Shown in pieces: positions 38,061 to 46,622 of a stretch of 63,724 nt of DNA. Every line of letters starts with the position of its first letter. The first letter of the stretch is position 1. The notes under the pieces were generated by a model. That model saw only the letters and a list, made by a program, of their open reading frames with translations. It searched no databases and was not told the origin of the DNA. The DNA is from Pseudomonadota bacterium (lineage in GTDB: Bacteria > Pseudomonadota > Gammaproteobacteria > Burkholderiales > Burkholderiaceae_C). The stretch spans positions 1-63,724 of the forward strand of contig JAJZEC010000012.1 in assembly GCA_021805825.1 (NCBI GenBank), written 5' to 3'. Position numbers and translations under genes: made by a program.

Positions 38061-39235
38061 GAATCCTCTACCACCACCGCACCCAGGGCGAGGAGCCCGA
38101 GTCGGTGCACATCGACGCCATCGTCGAGGCGCTGCGCGGCATGGGGCATGAAGTTCGGGTGGTCGGCCCGGCCGCGGGCCGCGCGAAGGCGGCGAGCTCC
38201 GCGCGCAGTCGGCCCTCGATCCTCGGGCGCATCAAGGCCGCAGTGCCGGGCGCGGTGTTCGAGGTGCTGCAGATCGGCTACAACGCCGTCGTCTGGCTGC
38301 GCCTGCTGCGCGCCATACGCGGCTTCCGCCCGCATCTGGTGTACGAGCGCTACGCCCTGTACATGTTCGGCGGGGTGGCTGCGGCGCGGCTGGCACGCGT
38401 GCCGCTCGTGCTGGAGGTCAACACAGCCTATGCCCAATCCTGGGCGCGCTATTTCTCGCTGCGCTTCCAGGGCATCGCACGGCGCATCGAGCGCTCGACC
38501 CTGGTCTCGGCGGATCACGTGATCACGGTCAGTGGCGTGATGCGCGCCAAGATCGAGGCCATCGGCGTGCCGGCCGATCGCGTCAGCGTGTGCCACAACG
38601 CCGTCGACCCGGCGGCGATGGATCCGGCCCGCTTCGAGGCCGCGCCACTGCGCCAGGCTCTCGGGCTGGACGGATTCACCCTGGGCTTTGTCGGTACCAT
38701 GAATCGCTGGCAAGGCATCGCGCGCTACTTCGAGGTCTTCGAGCAATCCTTCGCCCGCGTGCCGGATCTCAACTTCCTGATGGTTGGCGACGGAGAGTTC
38801 CGCGCCGAACTGCAGGCGCGCTGCGCCGAGCGGCCATGGGCACGGCGCGTCGTGTTCACCGGGCGCAAGAGCCATGCCGAAGTGCCCGAGCACATCGCGG
38901 CGATGGATGCCTGCCTGCTGCTGGATTCCAACGACTACGGTTCACCGATGAAAGTGTTTGAATATCTGGCGCTGGGCAAGCCTGTGGTGGCACCGCGCGT
39001 GGACCCGGTGCTGGAAGTGCTTCGCGACCGCGAAACCGCGCTGCTGATCGAACCGGGAGACGTGGATCAGATGGTGCGGGCGATCGTCGACCTGCATGCC
39101 GATCCCGGATTGCGCGCGCGCCTGGCGCACGCCGGGCGCGCGCAGGTGTTGCGTCACCACACATGGAGGGGCAACGCGGGCGAGATCGTGCGTGTCGCTG
39201 GCCGACTCGGCGCGCAGGGAGTCGCCGCATGCTGA
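38057..39235 (+). CDS. GT4-type glycosyltransferase
   Basis: 392 aa, GT-B fold. The N-terminal lobe begins MRILYHHRTQGEEPESVH; the C-terminal lobe has GFVGTMNRWQGI (about residue 215) and the GT4 catalytic/donor segment GSPMKVFEYLALGKPVV (about residue 295, E-x7-E type). A GGAG site precedes the ATG that overlaps the deacetylase stop. It is a cytoplasmic enzyme adding one sugar of the repeat unit; donor unknown. Confidence 0.85.
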   Translation: MRILYHHRTQGEEPESVHIDAIVEALRGMGHEVRVVGPAAGRAKAASSARSRPSILGRIKAAVPGAVFEVLQIGYNAVVWLRLLRAIRGFRPHLVYERYALYMFGGVAAARLARVPLVLEVNTAYAQSWARYFSLRFQGIARRIERSTLVSADHVITVSGVMRAKIEAIGVPADRVSVCHNAVDPAAMDPARFEAAPLRQALGLDGFTLGFVGTMNRWQGIARYFEVFEQSFARVPDLNFLMVGDGEFRAELQARCAERPWARRVVFTGRKSHAEVPEHIAAMDACLLLDSNDYGSPMKVFEYLALGKPVVAPRVDPVLEVLRDRETALLIEPGDVDQMVRAIVDLHADPGLRARLAHAGRAQVLRHHTWRGNAGEIVRVAGRLGAQGVAAC

Positions 39236-40725
39236 CGCCCTGGGAACGCGTGCGGAGGCGGGGCCTGCAACGCTGGCTGCCCACCTACCTGTGGCAGGCC
39301 CCGCAGCGCCGTGCCGCGCGCGCGGCAAGGCGCGGGCGCACGACGCACCTGATGTTCCTGGTCTGCGACCATTTCGAGCCGCGCCATGGGGCGCAGGACG
39401 AGGCCCAGGTCGACGCGCGGCTGCGCCAGTGGTCGCAAGGCTATGCCGAACTGCAGCAGTGGTGCCTCGAGGCCTTCGGCACGCGCCCGCTGCACAGCTG
39501 GTTCTATCCGCCCCACCATGGCGAGCGGGCGCTGCCGCACCTGGCGGACTGGGTGCATCGCGGCCTCGGCGAGGTGGAACTGCACTACCACCATGCCGAC
39601 GATACCGAGGCCACCCTGCGTGCCGGGCTGCGCGATTGCCTGCAGCGCTACGCGCAGTGGGGGCTTCTGCTGGAGTCCGGCGAGGCACCGCGCACCCGCT
39701 TTGGCTTCGTGCACGGGGACTGGGCGCTCGACAACTCCTGCGGCGGGCGCTTCTGCGGCGTCAACGGCGAACTCAGCATCCTCGCCGAGCACGGCTGCTG
39801 GGGCGATTTCACGATGCCCTCGGCGAATGAGTGCCAGACGCGCAAGATCAATTCCGTCTACTACGCCGTCGACAGCCCCGAGCGTTCGCGTTCGCACGAC
39901 TGGGGGCGCGACGCTCGTGTTGGCGAACCCGACGCGGCGGGCTTCTTTCTGATGCAGGGGCCGCTCGGCATGCGCCTGGGCCGCCCCTGGCGACCGCGTA
40001 TCGAGAATGCGAGCCTGACCAGCGAGAACTGGGGCAGCCGCGAGCGCATCGCCTCGTGGATCGACTGCAACGTGCATGTGCAGGGCAGGCCCGAGTGGTT
40101 GTTCATCAAGCTGCACACCCATGGAGCGATCGAGCGCGACTTCGACGCGCTGTTCGGTGAGCGCGCGCGCACCATGCATCGTGTGCTGAACACCGAGTAC
40201 AACGACGGTCGCCGCTACCAGTTGCATTACGTCACCGCGCGACAGGCCTACAACATCGCCAGGGCTGCCGAGCACGGCATGAGCGGTGACCCGCGCGAGT
40301 TCCTGGACTTCGCGATCCAGGCTCCGGCGCTTCGGCACTACGCACTCGACGTGCCCCATCAATTGCTGCGCTGCACGCCTGGACAGTTGCGCGTGCAGGT
40401 CGCGGACGGCGTCGGCGCAGCGCGTCTGCGCATGCATGCGGGCCCGCTGCGCGCCGTCGAGGGTCGGTGGAGCGCCTGCGCGATGGATGCCGCCGCAGGG
40501 CGCGTGCGCATCCTGGGCACGGGCCAGGCCGGCGGGCCGCGACTGCGTCTGGAGCCGGCCGACGGGCTGTGCTTCGCCGGCGTCGACGGCAGCCGGCTGC
40601 AGCCCGATGGAGCCTGCGAAGTCGACTTTGACCCCACGCAGGAGGTGCTGGTCGAGCGCGACGCCTCGGGACGGCTGCTCCTTCGCCGCACGCAGACCGC
40701 GGAGGTGCTTCGTGAAAATGCTTGA
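39229..40725 (+). CDS. Conserved protein of unknown function in the exopolysaccharide locus
   Basis: 498 aa, overlapping the preceding stop (ATGCTGA). I do not recognise a named family. The N-terminal two thirds contain THLMFLVCDHFEPRHG (about residue 40), SWFYPPHHGE (about residue 93), VELHYHHADD (about residue 117) and FGFVHGDWALDNS (about residue 158). This spacing of Asp and His pairs recalls metal-dependent polysaccharide deacetylases, and KLHTHGAIERDFDALFG (about residue 296) recalls their C-terminal His motif. The last 120 residues look beta-rich. A deacetylase-like role is suggested by these motifs and by the neighbours only. Confidence 0.55.
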   Translation: MLTPWERVRRRGLQRWLPTYLWQAPQRRAARAARRGRTTHLMFLVCDHFEPRHGAQDEAQVDARLRQWSQGYAELQQWCLEAFGTRPLHSWFYPPHHGERALPHLADWVHRGLGEVELHYHHADDTEATLRAGLRDCLQRYAQWGLLLESGEAPRTRFGFVHGDWALDNSCGGRFCGVNGELSILAEHGCWGDFTMPSANECQTRKINSVYYAVDSPERSRSHDWGRDARVGEPDAAGFFLMQGPLGMRLGRPWRPRIENASLTSENWGSRERIASWIDCNVHVQGRPEWLFIKLHTHGAIERDFDALFGERARTMHRVLNTEYNDGRRYQLHYVTARQAYNIARAAEHGMSGDPREFLDFAIQAPALRHYALDVPHQLLRCTPGQLRVQVADGVGAARLRMHAGPLRAVEGRWSACAMDAAAGRVRILGTGQAGGPRLRLEPADGLCFAGVDGSRLQPDGACEVDFDPTQEVLVERDASGRLLLRRTQTAEVLRENA

Positions 40726-41863
40726 GGGGGTCTTCTGGGCAGCGCTGCTGCTGTACCTGTACCCGTATACGATCTACCCGCTGCTCATCATGCTGCTCGG
40801 ACTCGGGCGGCGTGGGCAGGCCGTCGAAACAGGCGACGCCACCCCCTGCGTGACCGTGCTGGTTCCGGCCTACAACGAAGCGGAGGTGATCGGCCGCACC
40901 CTGGAGTGCCTGCTTGCGCAGGATTATCCCCGCGACCGCCTGCAGATTATCGTCGCCTCGGATGGCTCGACCGACGGCACCGACGCCATCGTGAAGGGAT
41001 TCAGCTCGCGCGGCGTGGAGTTGCACCGGGCCGAGCCACGGCGCGGCAAGGCCGCGGTGCTCAACGCGGCCGTAGCGCTTGCGCGCGGCGAGGTGCTGGT
41101 GTTCTGCGATGCCAACGCCATGTTCGCGCCCGACGCGGTACGCAGGCTGGCCGCGAACTTCCGCGACCCGCGCATCGGCTACGTCACCGGCTCGCTGTCG
41201 CCGCAGCCGCGGGGTGGGGGGCCGGCAGGAAGCGGCAACAGCCTGTTCACGCGCTATGAGAACTGGTTGCGCGTCCAGGAGACCGCCGCCGGATCGATCA
41301 TCGGCTCCAACGGCGGCGTGGACGCCGTGCGCCGCGCGCTGTACTGGCCGATTCCCGAGCAACTGATCACCGACCTCGTGCTGCCGTTGAGCGTGCTCGA
41401 ACGCGGATACCGGGTGATCTACGACCCGAGCGCGAAGTCGGTCGAGTGGACCAACGCGGATGCTCGCTCGGAATTCCGCATGCGGGTGCGGGTTGCGCTG
41501 CGCGCGATGCAGGGCCTGTGGGCTGTGCGTGGGCTGCTCAACCCCGTCCGCCATCCCTATGCCGCGTTCAGCATCGTCTCGCACAAGATCATTCGCTACG
41601 CCGGCTTCGTGTTCATGATCCTGGCGCTGCTGAGCAACGCCTTGCTCGCACCAGCCTCGCCGCTGTATGCGAGCCTGCTGGTCCTGCAGGCGCTGGCCTA
41701 CGGCATGGCCTTGCTCGGATTCGTGCACGCCCTGCCGGGCTGGCTCCGGCGGCTGACCACGCTGCCCAGTTATCTGCTGTTGAGCTACAGCGCGTTCGCG
41801 CTGGCCGCGCTAAAGTTCGTGCGTGGGCAGTCGATGGCGGTATGGTGGCCGCGCTCGGGTTGA
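40712..41863 (+). CDS. Membrane GT2-family glycosyltransferase
   Basis: 383 aa from GTG 40712, which has GGAGG six bases upstream; ATG 40718 is the alternative. After one N-terminal helix come VTVLVPAYNEAEVIGRTL (about residue 46), ASDGSTDGTDAIV (about residue 84), the DxD-like VFCDANAMF (about residue 130), and three or more C-terminal helices. This is the layout of processive or inverting GT2 enzymes such as those of the NodC/BcsA group, although the QxxRW motif is not obvious. It probably elongates the glycan at the inner membrane. Confidence 0.85.
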   Translation: MKMLEGVFWAALLLYLYPYTIYPLLIMLLGLGRRGQAVETGDATPCVTVLVPAYNEAEVIGRTLECLLAQDYPRDRLQIIVASDGSTDGTDAIVKGFSSRGVELHRAEPRRGKAAVLNAAVALARGEVLVFCDANAMFAPDAVRRLAANFRDPRIGYVTGSLSPQPRGGGPAGSGNSLFTRYENWLRVQETAAGSIIGSNGGVDAVRRALYWPIPEQLITDLVLPLSVLERGYRVIYDPSAKSVEWTNADARSEFRMRVRVALRAMQGLWAVRGLLNPVRHPYAAFSIVSHKIIRYAGFVFMILALLSNALLAPASPLYASLLVLQALAYGMALLGFVHALPGWLRRLTTLPSYLLLSYSAFALAALKFVRGQSMAVWWPRSG

Positions 41864-41894
41864 ACCCGGCCGCGCGCATCCATTCCGGTATCGA

Positions 41895-42491
41895 TCATTC
41901 AGGGGCGGGCGTGGAGGCCGGCCTCGGCAGGGGATAGCCCGGGCGAAAAGCCTCGCTGATGCCATGGTCGGTCACGTGCGGCAGCGCGATCAGATGAAAA
42001 TGCAGGTACCGCACATCCTGCTGATCCGGCCCGTTGGTGTAGACGCGATAGTCGCGGTAGCCTTGATCGCGGATGATCTCCCCCAGCAGCCGGATGCAGT
42101 CGGCGGCATCCGCAGCGTTCTCCGGGCGTGCGAGGTCGGCGATGTCGAGGATGTCGCGCTGGGGAAAGGCCACGTAGTGGCGCAGCAGCCCGGGCTGGGG
42201 CAGTCGTACCACCAGGCAGCGCGCGTCGCGCGCGGCAATCCAGGGGATGGCTCCCGGGGCATGCTGGATTCCAGCCGAGGCCAGCAGTCCGAGCACATCC
42301 TTGCGCGACAGGTGGGGCAGACCGCGCCCCTGCGGTGTGCGGATCCACAGCGCGCGCGGCTGCACATCGTGGAACAGCCAGGCTCCGAGGAGGCAGCCCA
42401 GCAGCAGCGTCAGCAACAAGGCCGCTACGCGAGCGAGCACCGCACGCCAGCGTCGATGCCGGCGCGGAGGGTCGACAGCGCCGAACCTCAT
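41895..42491 (-). CDS. Membrane-anchored HIT-like protein
   Basis: 198 aa with one N-terminal helix (about residues 20-42) and a soluble domain. YVAFPQRDILDIADLARPE (about residue 107) followed by TNGPDQQDVRYLHFHLI (about residue 152) is the order seen in histidine-triad (HIT) nucleotide hydrolases. The first His of the triad is Tyr here, while the middle (nucleophile) and third His are kept. Its ATG overlaps the stop of the upstream glycosyltransferase. It may hydrolyse a nucleotide-sugar or lipid-linked phosphate at the membrane; this is inferred. Confidence 0.6.
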   Translation of the reverse strand: MRFGAVDPPRRHRRWRAVLARVAALLLTLLLGCLLGAWLFHDVQPRALWIRTPQGRGLPHLSRKDVLGLLASAGIQHAPGAIPWIAARDARCLVVRLPQPGLLRHYVAFPQRDILDIADLARPENAADAADCIRLLGEIIRDQGYRDYRVYTNGPDQQDVRYLHFHLIALPHVTDHGISEAFRPGYPLPRPASTPAPE

Positions 42492-43714
42492 CGGCTGCAA
42501 CCCGCGGCAGCGCGCAGCACAACGGCGTTGGCCTGCGCGATATGCTGCCAGGAATACTGCGCGACGGAGTCCGCCATGTCCCGCTCGGGCCACGACCGAC
42601 CCAATGCGTGCTCCAGGGCCTCGGCGAGTTGCACCGCATCGCCCGGCTGCACCAGCAATCCGCTCGACCCCTCGCGCACGAACTCCGGCACGGCTCCGAC
42701 CCGACTGGCCACCACGGGCCGGCCGCTGGCCAAGGCCTCGATGACCACGTTGGGGGTGCCTTCGTTCAGACTGGGCAGGCACAGCAGATCGGCTGCGCGC
42801 AACCAGTCCGCCAACTCCACCTGCCCCAAGGGCCCGAGGAAGCGGATCGGTGCGGCGCTGGATTCGGCCATGCGGCGCAACCGGGGTCCTTCCGGGCCGG
42901 TGCCGATGATCAGCAGGGCATCATCGGCACCGACGCGGCCTCGCGCGCCGAGCGCGGACCAGGCCTGGATGAGCAGGGGCAGACCCTTGATCGGGACGAG
43001 CTTGCCGATCGACACCACGATCTTCGCCTCGAGCGGCACGCCGAGCCGCCGGCGCAGGCCGTCGCGATCGGGGTCGACATGGAACACCTCGGGATCGACG
43101 GCCGCGCAAGGAATCACGCTGCAGTGTGCGTCGGCGCCGCTGCCCAGCAACTGGAGAACGCGCTGCCGCAACGGCGAGCTGACCGCGATCACATGGGCTG
43201 CCTGGCGCAGTGCCCAGCGCATCTGGGGACGCAAACCCAGGCGGTGCGAATAGACGTTCAGGTCGCTGCCATGGCAGGTGACCACGTAGCGCAGCCCGAG
43301 CAAGCGCGAGGCGAGACCGACACCCACTGCATCGGGATATCCACAATGGGCATGCACGAGCAGGCCTGGGTGGCGCCGGGCCAGTCGTGCGAGGGGCCGG
43401 AGCACGGCCAGGGCGAAGCTCAGGCCGCTCAGCCAGCCCATGCGCGGAACGACCACGTAGCGCGGATGTTCGACCGTGATGCCATGGCGGCGTTCGATGC
43501 GGGCAACGCCCCGCAGCTTGCTCCAGCGCTGCAAGGGCGGCGCATAGGGAACCGGAGCGATCACCCGCAGCGCAAGCTGCGCGCGCAGCGCGCGCGCCAG
43601 GTTCTCGACGAATACGGTACGGGTCGGATCCTGTGCATTGGGATAGAAGGTGGTCACGAACACCACCCGCGGGTTCGCGGCCTCAGCGTTCCCAGGCTTG
43701 TGCGGCAAGCTCAC
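42488..43714 (-). CDS. GT4-type glycosyltransferase
   Basis: 408 aa from GTG 43714, which overlaps the upstream stop (GTGA). RVVFVTTFYPNAQDP at the N-terminus, HAHCGYPDAVG (about residue 120), VSIGKLVPIKGLPLLI (about residue 235) and the donor-site segment PSLNEGTPNVVIEALASG (about residue 310, E-x7-E) define a GT4 retaining glycosyltransferase. Middle gene of a coupled minus-strand run with the ATP-grasp/phosphatase fusion and the HIT-like protein. Confidence 0.87.
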   Translation of the reverse strand: MSLPHKPGNAEAANPRVVFVTTFYPNAQDPTRTVFVENLARALRAQLALRVIAPVPYAPPLQRWSKLRGVARIERRHGITVEHPRYVVVPRMGWLSGLSFALAVLRPLARLARRHPGLLVHAHCGYPDAVGVGLASRLLGLRYVVTCHGSDLNVYSHRLGLRPQMRWALRQAAHVIAVSSPLRQRVLQLLGSGADAHCSVIPCAAVDPEVFHVDPDRDGLRRRLGVPLEAKIVVSIGKLVPIKGLPLLIQAWSALGARGRVGADDALLIIGTGPEGPRLRRMAESSAAPIRFLGPLGQVELADWLRAADLLCLPSLNEGTPNVVIEALASGRPVVASRVGAVPEFVREGSSGLLVQPGDAVQLAEALEHALGRSWPERDMADSVAQYSWQHIAQANAVVLRAAAGCSR

Positions 43715-45468
43715 CGCCGCAGGCCGGCAACCGCCGGCTTGGCGCGGCCGGGCCATTGCTCGAGTCGCTCCGCGAGCGCCTCGACCGCGCGGTGCAGAAC
43801 CTGCAACACCCGACGCGTGGCGGCTGGATCCATTTCGTAGGGATCCTCGATGTCACCGCCCTCCGGGCCGAAGAATCCAAGCTGGGTGCTCTTGCTCCAT
43901 GCGTCGGGATACTCGCGCGCCAGTCGCTCGAGGTTCGATCCGTCCATGACCAGGATGAGGTCGGCGTTGTCGATCTGCTGTCGATCCAGCGTGTGCGAGG
44001 ACCAGCCGTCCAGCTCCACACCGAAGTCGCGCGCGGCATGCGCCACATGCGCCGGGGAGGCGCGCCCCGGCACCGGATGGAATCCCGCGCTGCTGACCTC
44101 CAGCGTCGGGTCGCGATGCCGCAGCGCAAGCTCCGCGAAGGGGCTGCGGCAGATGTTCCCGTAGCACAGCATCAGAATGCGCCGGGGTGCCTGCGCTGCG
44201 GATTCGACGCGCCGCATCACCGAGCGGTGGTGATCGCGTCTGCGCCAACGGAGCACCAGGCGCGCCGCCATGCGCAGCACTCCGCCTGGCAGCACGGCGA
44301 GCAGTTGCAAGGCCTTGTGCGCCAACAGGCGACGGTCGTCCCACGACCATCCGTCCCACACCTCGCGCCCGACCAGCGCACCCAGCCAGCCGATCGCTGC
44401 GTGTGTCACCGGTTCGGTCAGCAGCATCGGGTCGCCGCGCTCGGCGCGCAGGTTGTCCACGAACCAGCGCAGATCAGCCTCCGGATTGCGCGCCACGACC
44501 CCGACCCGGTACGGCCCAGGCTCGCCAAGGGTTTCCCCCAGCGCCATGCGCAGCAGATCGAGCGGAGCGTTGCGTCCGGCGGCGATGGTCAGCGGCAACG
44601 AGCCCCAGAACCGAGGATTGATTTCCATCAGCCAGGGCCCGCGGCCTGGCGCCATGCGCCACTCGACCATCGCCACCCCGTGCCACTGCAGGTGCTCGAG
44701 CAGCTGGCGTGACCACCCGATCAGGCGCTGGTCGGGCGCGGCCGCGCGCCGAAGCGTGCTGGCGCCGCCCGTCAGCGGGCGTTCATGCAGTCGTTCGTGC
44801 AGGAAACTCCAAACCAAGCGGCCCCGATCGAAGAGCATCTCCACGCCGAAGCCATGGCCGGGAACCCATTGCTGCTCCTGGACATCGGTGAAGGGAAGCC
44901 AGGCCTGGAGGATGGCGTCTCGCTCGGCAGGGTCTCGCACGAGGGCCACCGACAGCGATTGCAGGCGCTGGCCGACCAGCACCTTGCTGCGCGCAGGTTT
45001 GAGCACGGCCGGGAAACCCAGGGGCTGCGGGCTTGCCGCTCCCGCGGGGATGCGCTGGGAAGCAGGCACCGGGATGCCCAGCTGCCTGGCCGTCTCCGTG
45101 GTGCGCACCTTGTCCAGCGCGATGTCCAGGGCCGCGTCGCCGGCCAACTGGGATCGGCGCCGCAGCGGATCGGACTCCCCAAGAGCATGCAGCCAGCGCA
45201 GCGATCCTTCGGTGCTGGGAATCACCAGGTCGAAGGATTGCGTGGCATCCAGCTCCGACAGCCATGCCAGCGCAGCATCAGCCGGCTCGAAGGGAGGCTG
45301 CGCATGCCGCCGGGCCGCCCAGCGGGTGTATTCGGTAGGCGAACCGGGGCGCCGAAAGGCGGCATCCACTGCGGCTCCTGCGCGCCCGAGCGACTGCACG
45401 CAAGCCAGTCCGGCCGGCGCGTCGGCGTCGAGCACGAGCACCCGTGGAGACGGAACGGGCAGCCTCAT
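43711..45468 (-). CDS. ATP-grasp ligase fused to low-molecular-weight protein tyrosine phosphatase
   Basis: 585 aa. Residues 1 to about 420 are an ATP-grasp domain: PAVLKPARSKVLVG (about residue 153, ATP-binding Lys), a central VEMLFDRGRLVW strand and the metal-binding WLMEINPRFWGSLPL (about residue 268). From about residue 432 a complete LMW-PTP follows: ILMLCYGNICRSPFAELAL holds the CX5R(S) active site, and GGDIEDPYEMD near 555 holds the general-acid DP. Phosphatases of this kind dephosphorylate the bacterial tyrosine kinases of capsule export; a kinase is encoded at 51362-52252 and no separate phosphatase is present. The ATP-grasp half resembles carbamoyl-phosphate-synthase-like ligases; its substrate is unknown. 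Confidence 0.87.
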   Translation of the reverse strand: MRLPVPSPRVLVLDADAPAGLACVQSLGRAGAAVDAAFRRPGSPTEYTRWAARRHAQPPFEPADAALAWLSELDATQSFDLVIPSTEGSLRWLHALGESDPLRRRSQLAGDAALDIALDKVRTTETARQLGIPVPASQRIPAGAASPQPLGFPAVLKPARSKVLVGQRLQSLSVALVRDPAERDAILQAWLPFTDVQEQQWVPGHGFGVEMLFDRGRLVWSFLHERLHERPLTGGASTLRRAAAPDQRLIGWSRQLLEHLQWHGVAMVEWRMAPGRGPWLMEINPRFWGSLPLTIAAGRNAPLDLLRMALGETLGEPGPYRVGVVARNPEADLRWFVDNLRAERGDPMLLTEPVTHAAIGWLGALVGREVWDGWSWDDRRLLAHKALQLLAVLPGGVLRMAARLVLRWRRRDHHRSVMRRVESAAQAPRRILMLCYGNICRSPFAELALRHRDPTLEVSSAGFHPVPGRASPAHVAHAARDFGVELDGWSSHTLDRQQIDNADLILVMDGSNLERLAREYPDAWSKSTQLGFFGPEGGDIEDPYEMDPAATRRVLQVLHRAVEALAERLEQWPGRAKPAVAGLRR

Positions 45469-45598
45469 CGGTCGACACCGTGAAGACAGGGCAGGTACGG
45501 CGTGATCCGGGGATGTGCCATGACAACCATGTGGCAAATGTTAGCTGGCAAAGTGCGCGCTCGACGTTTCTGCGACTGCGCCGGGTGTGCGCCCGATT

Positions 45599-46543
45599 TC
45601 AGCGCGGGCAGCGCAGCATCCGCCACGCGACATGCGAACGCGGAAGATCCATCGCCATGCGCGGGATCGCGAGACGATCGACACCGAGCTCCACCCGGGC
45701 CGCATGGGTGGTCACGGCGGCGCGGTAGTTGCGGGCCACTGCCTGTTGCACCCGCGCGTCGGTCGCACCATTCGGGTAGCAGAACAGGTCGACCGTGCGC
45801 CCCAGCCGCGCCTCGAGCATCTGCCGACTCGCATGGATCTCGCTTTCCAGTTCCTCGTCGTCGAGTTGCGGCAGGATCGGGTGCGACATGGTGTGCGACC
45901 CGATGGTGATCCATTCCGGATCCAGGCCCTGGAGTTCGTCCCACGACATCGGGTCGTTGGCCGCGCGATCCGCCGCCGCCGGCACGAAGCCGGGCGTGGC
46001 CGCCTGGATTTCCTGGTGCAACGCTCGTCGCCTGGCCACAGGCAAGGCTTTCATCGCCTCGACGAGATCGTGCGGGGTGGCGCTCGCGCTGCCCGCACGC
46101 TGCGCGAACGGCTGGCGCTGCGTGGCCGGCAGGGCTTCAAGGCGGGCTCGAGCATCGTGGTTCCACATCCAGGCCTGCTGCTCGATCAGCCCCGGACAGA
46201 CGAAGATGGTGGCCGGAACCGCGAATTCCCGTAGCAGCGGGTAAGCCAGCACGGCCTGGTTGCGCAGGCCGTCGTCGAAGGTGACGGCGACTTCGCCGCC
46301 CGGCGCCGCCGGCCGGCGCTGCTCGACGGCGTCGATCAGCGCGCCGAGGGGGACGACCGTGAAGGTGTCCCGCAGCCACTGCAGGCCGGCGCGAAAATCA
46401 GCAAGCGCAAGCCCACCCGCGCCGACGCCGTGCAGCATCATCACCCACCGATCGGCGCCGCGGCGCACGAAGCGCGAGGAAAACCCGGTCGCCCAGGCGA
46501 GATCGCGAACAGCGCCTGAGAGGATCCGCTTGGCCGATGACAT
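45599..46543 (-). CDS. Polysaccharide deacetylase (NodB fold)
   Basis: 314 aa. VAVTFDDGLRNQAVLAYPLL (about residue 85) carries the catalytic/metal Asp pair, PATIFVCPGLIE follows, ITIGSHTMSHPILPQL (about residue 212) carries the metal-binding histidines, and FCYPNGA (about residue 255) is motif 3. This is a distinct subgroup from the other two deacetylases in the locus. MSSAKRI at 46543 is the start that fits the fold. Likely substrate: an N- or O-acetylated sugar of the exopolysaccharide. Confidence 0.85.
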   Translation of the reverse strand: MSSAKRILSGAVRDLAWATGFSSRFVRRGADRWVMMLHGVGAGGLALADFRAGLQWLRDTFTVVPLGALIDAVEQRRPAAPGGEVAVTFDDGLRNQAVLAYPLLREFAVPATIFVCPGLIEQQAWMWNHDARARLEALPATQRQPFAQRAGSASATPHDLVEAMKALPVARRRALHQEIQAATPGFVPAAADRAANDPMSWDELQGLDPEWITIGSHTMSHPILPQLDDEELESEIHASRQMLEARLGRTVDLFCYPNGATDARVQQAVARNYRAAVTTHAARVELGVDRLAIPRMAMDLPRSHVAWRMLRCPR

Positions 46544-46622
46544 GATGGGCTGCTTCCTGAGGGTGTGTGCGAGTGTAAGGGAAGGCTTCAGACGGGATCG
46601 GAACCGGAGCATCCGAGCGTGC

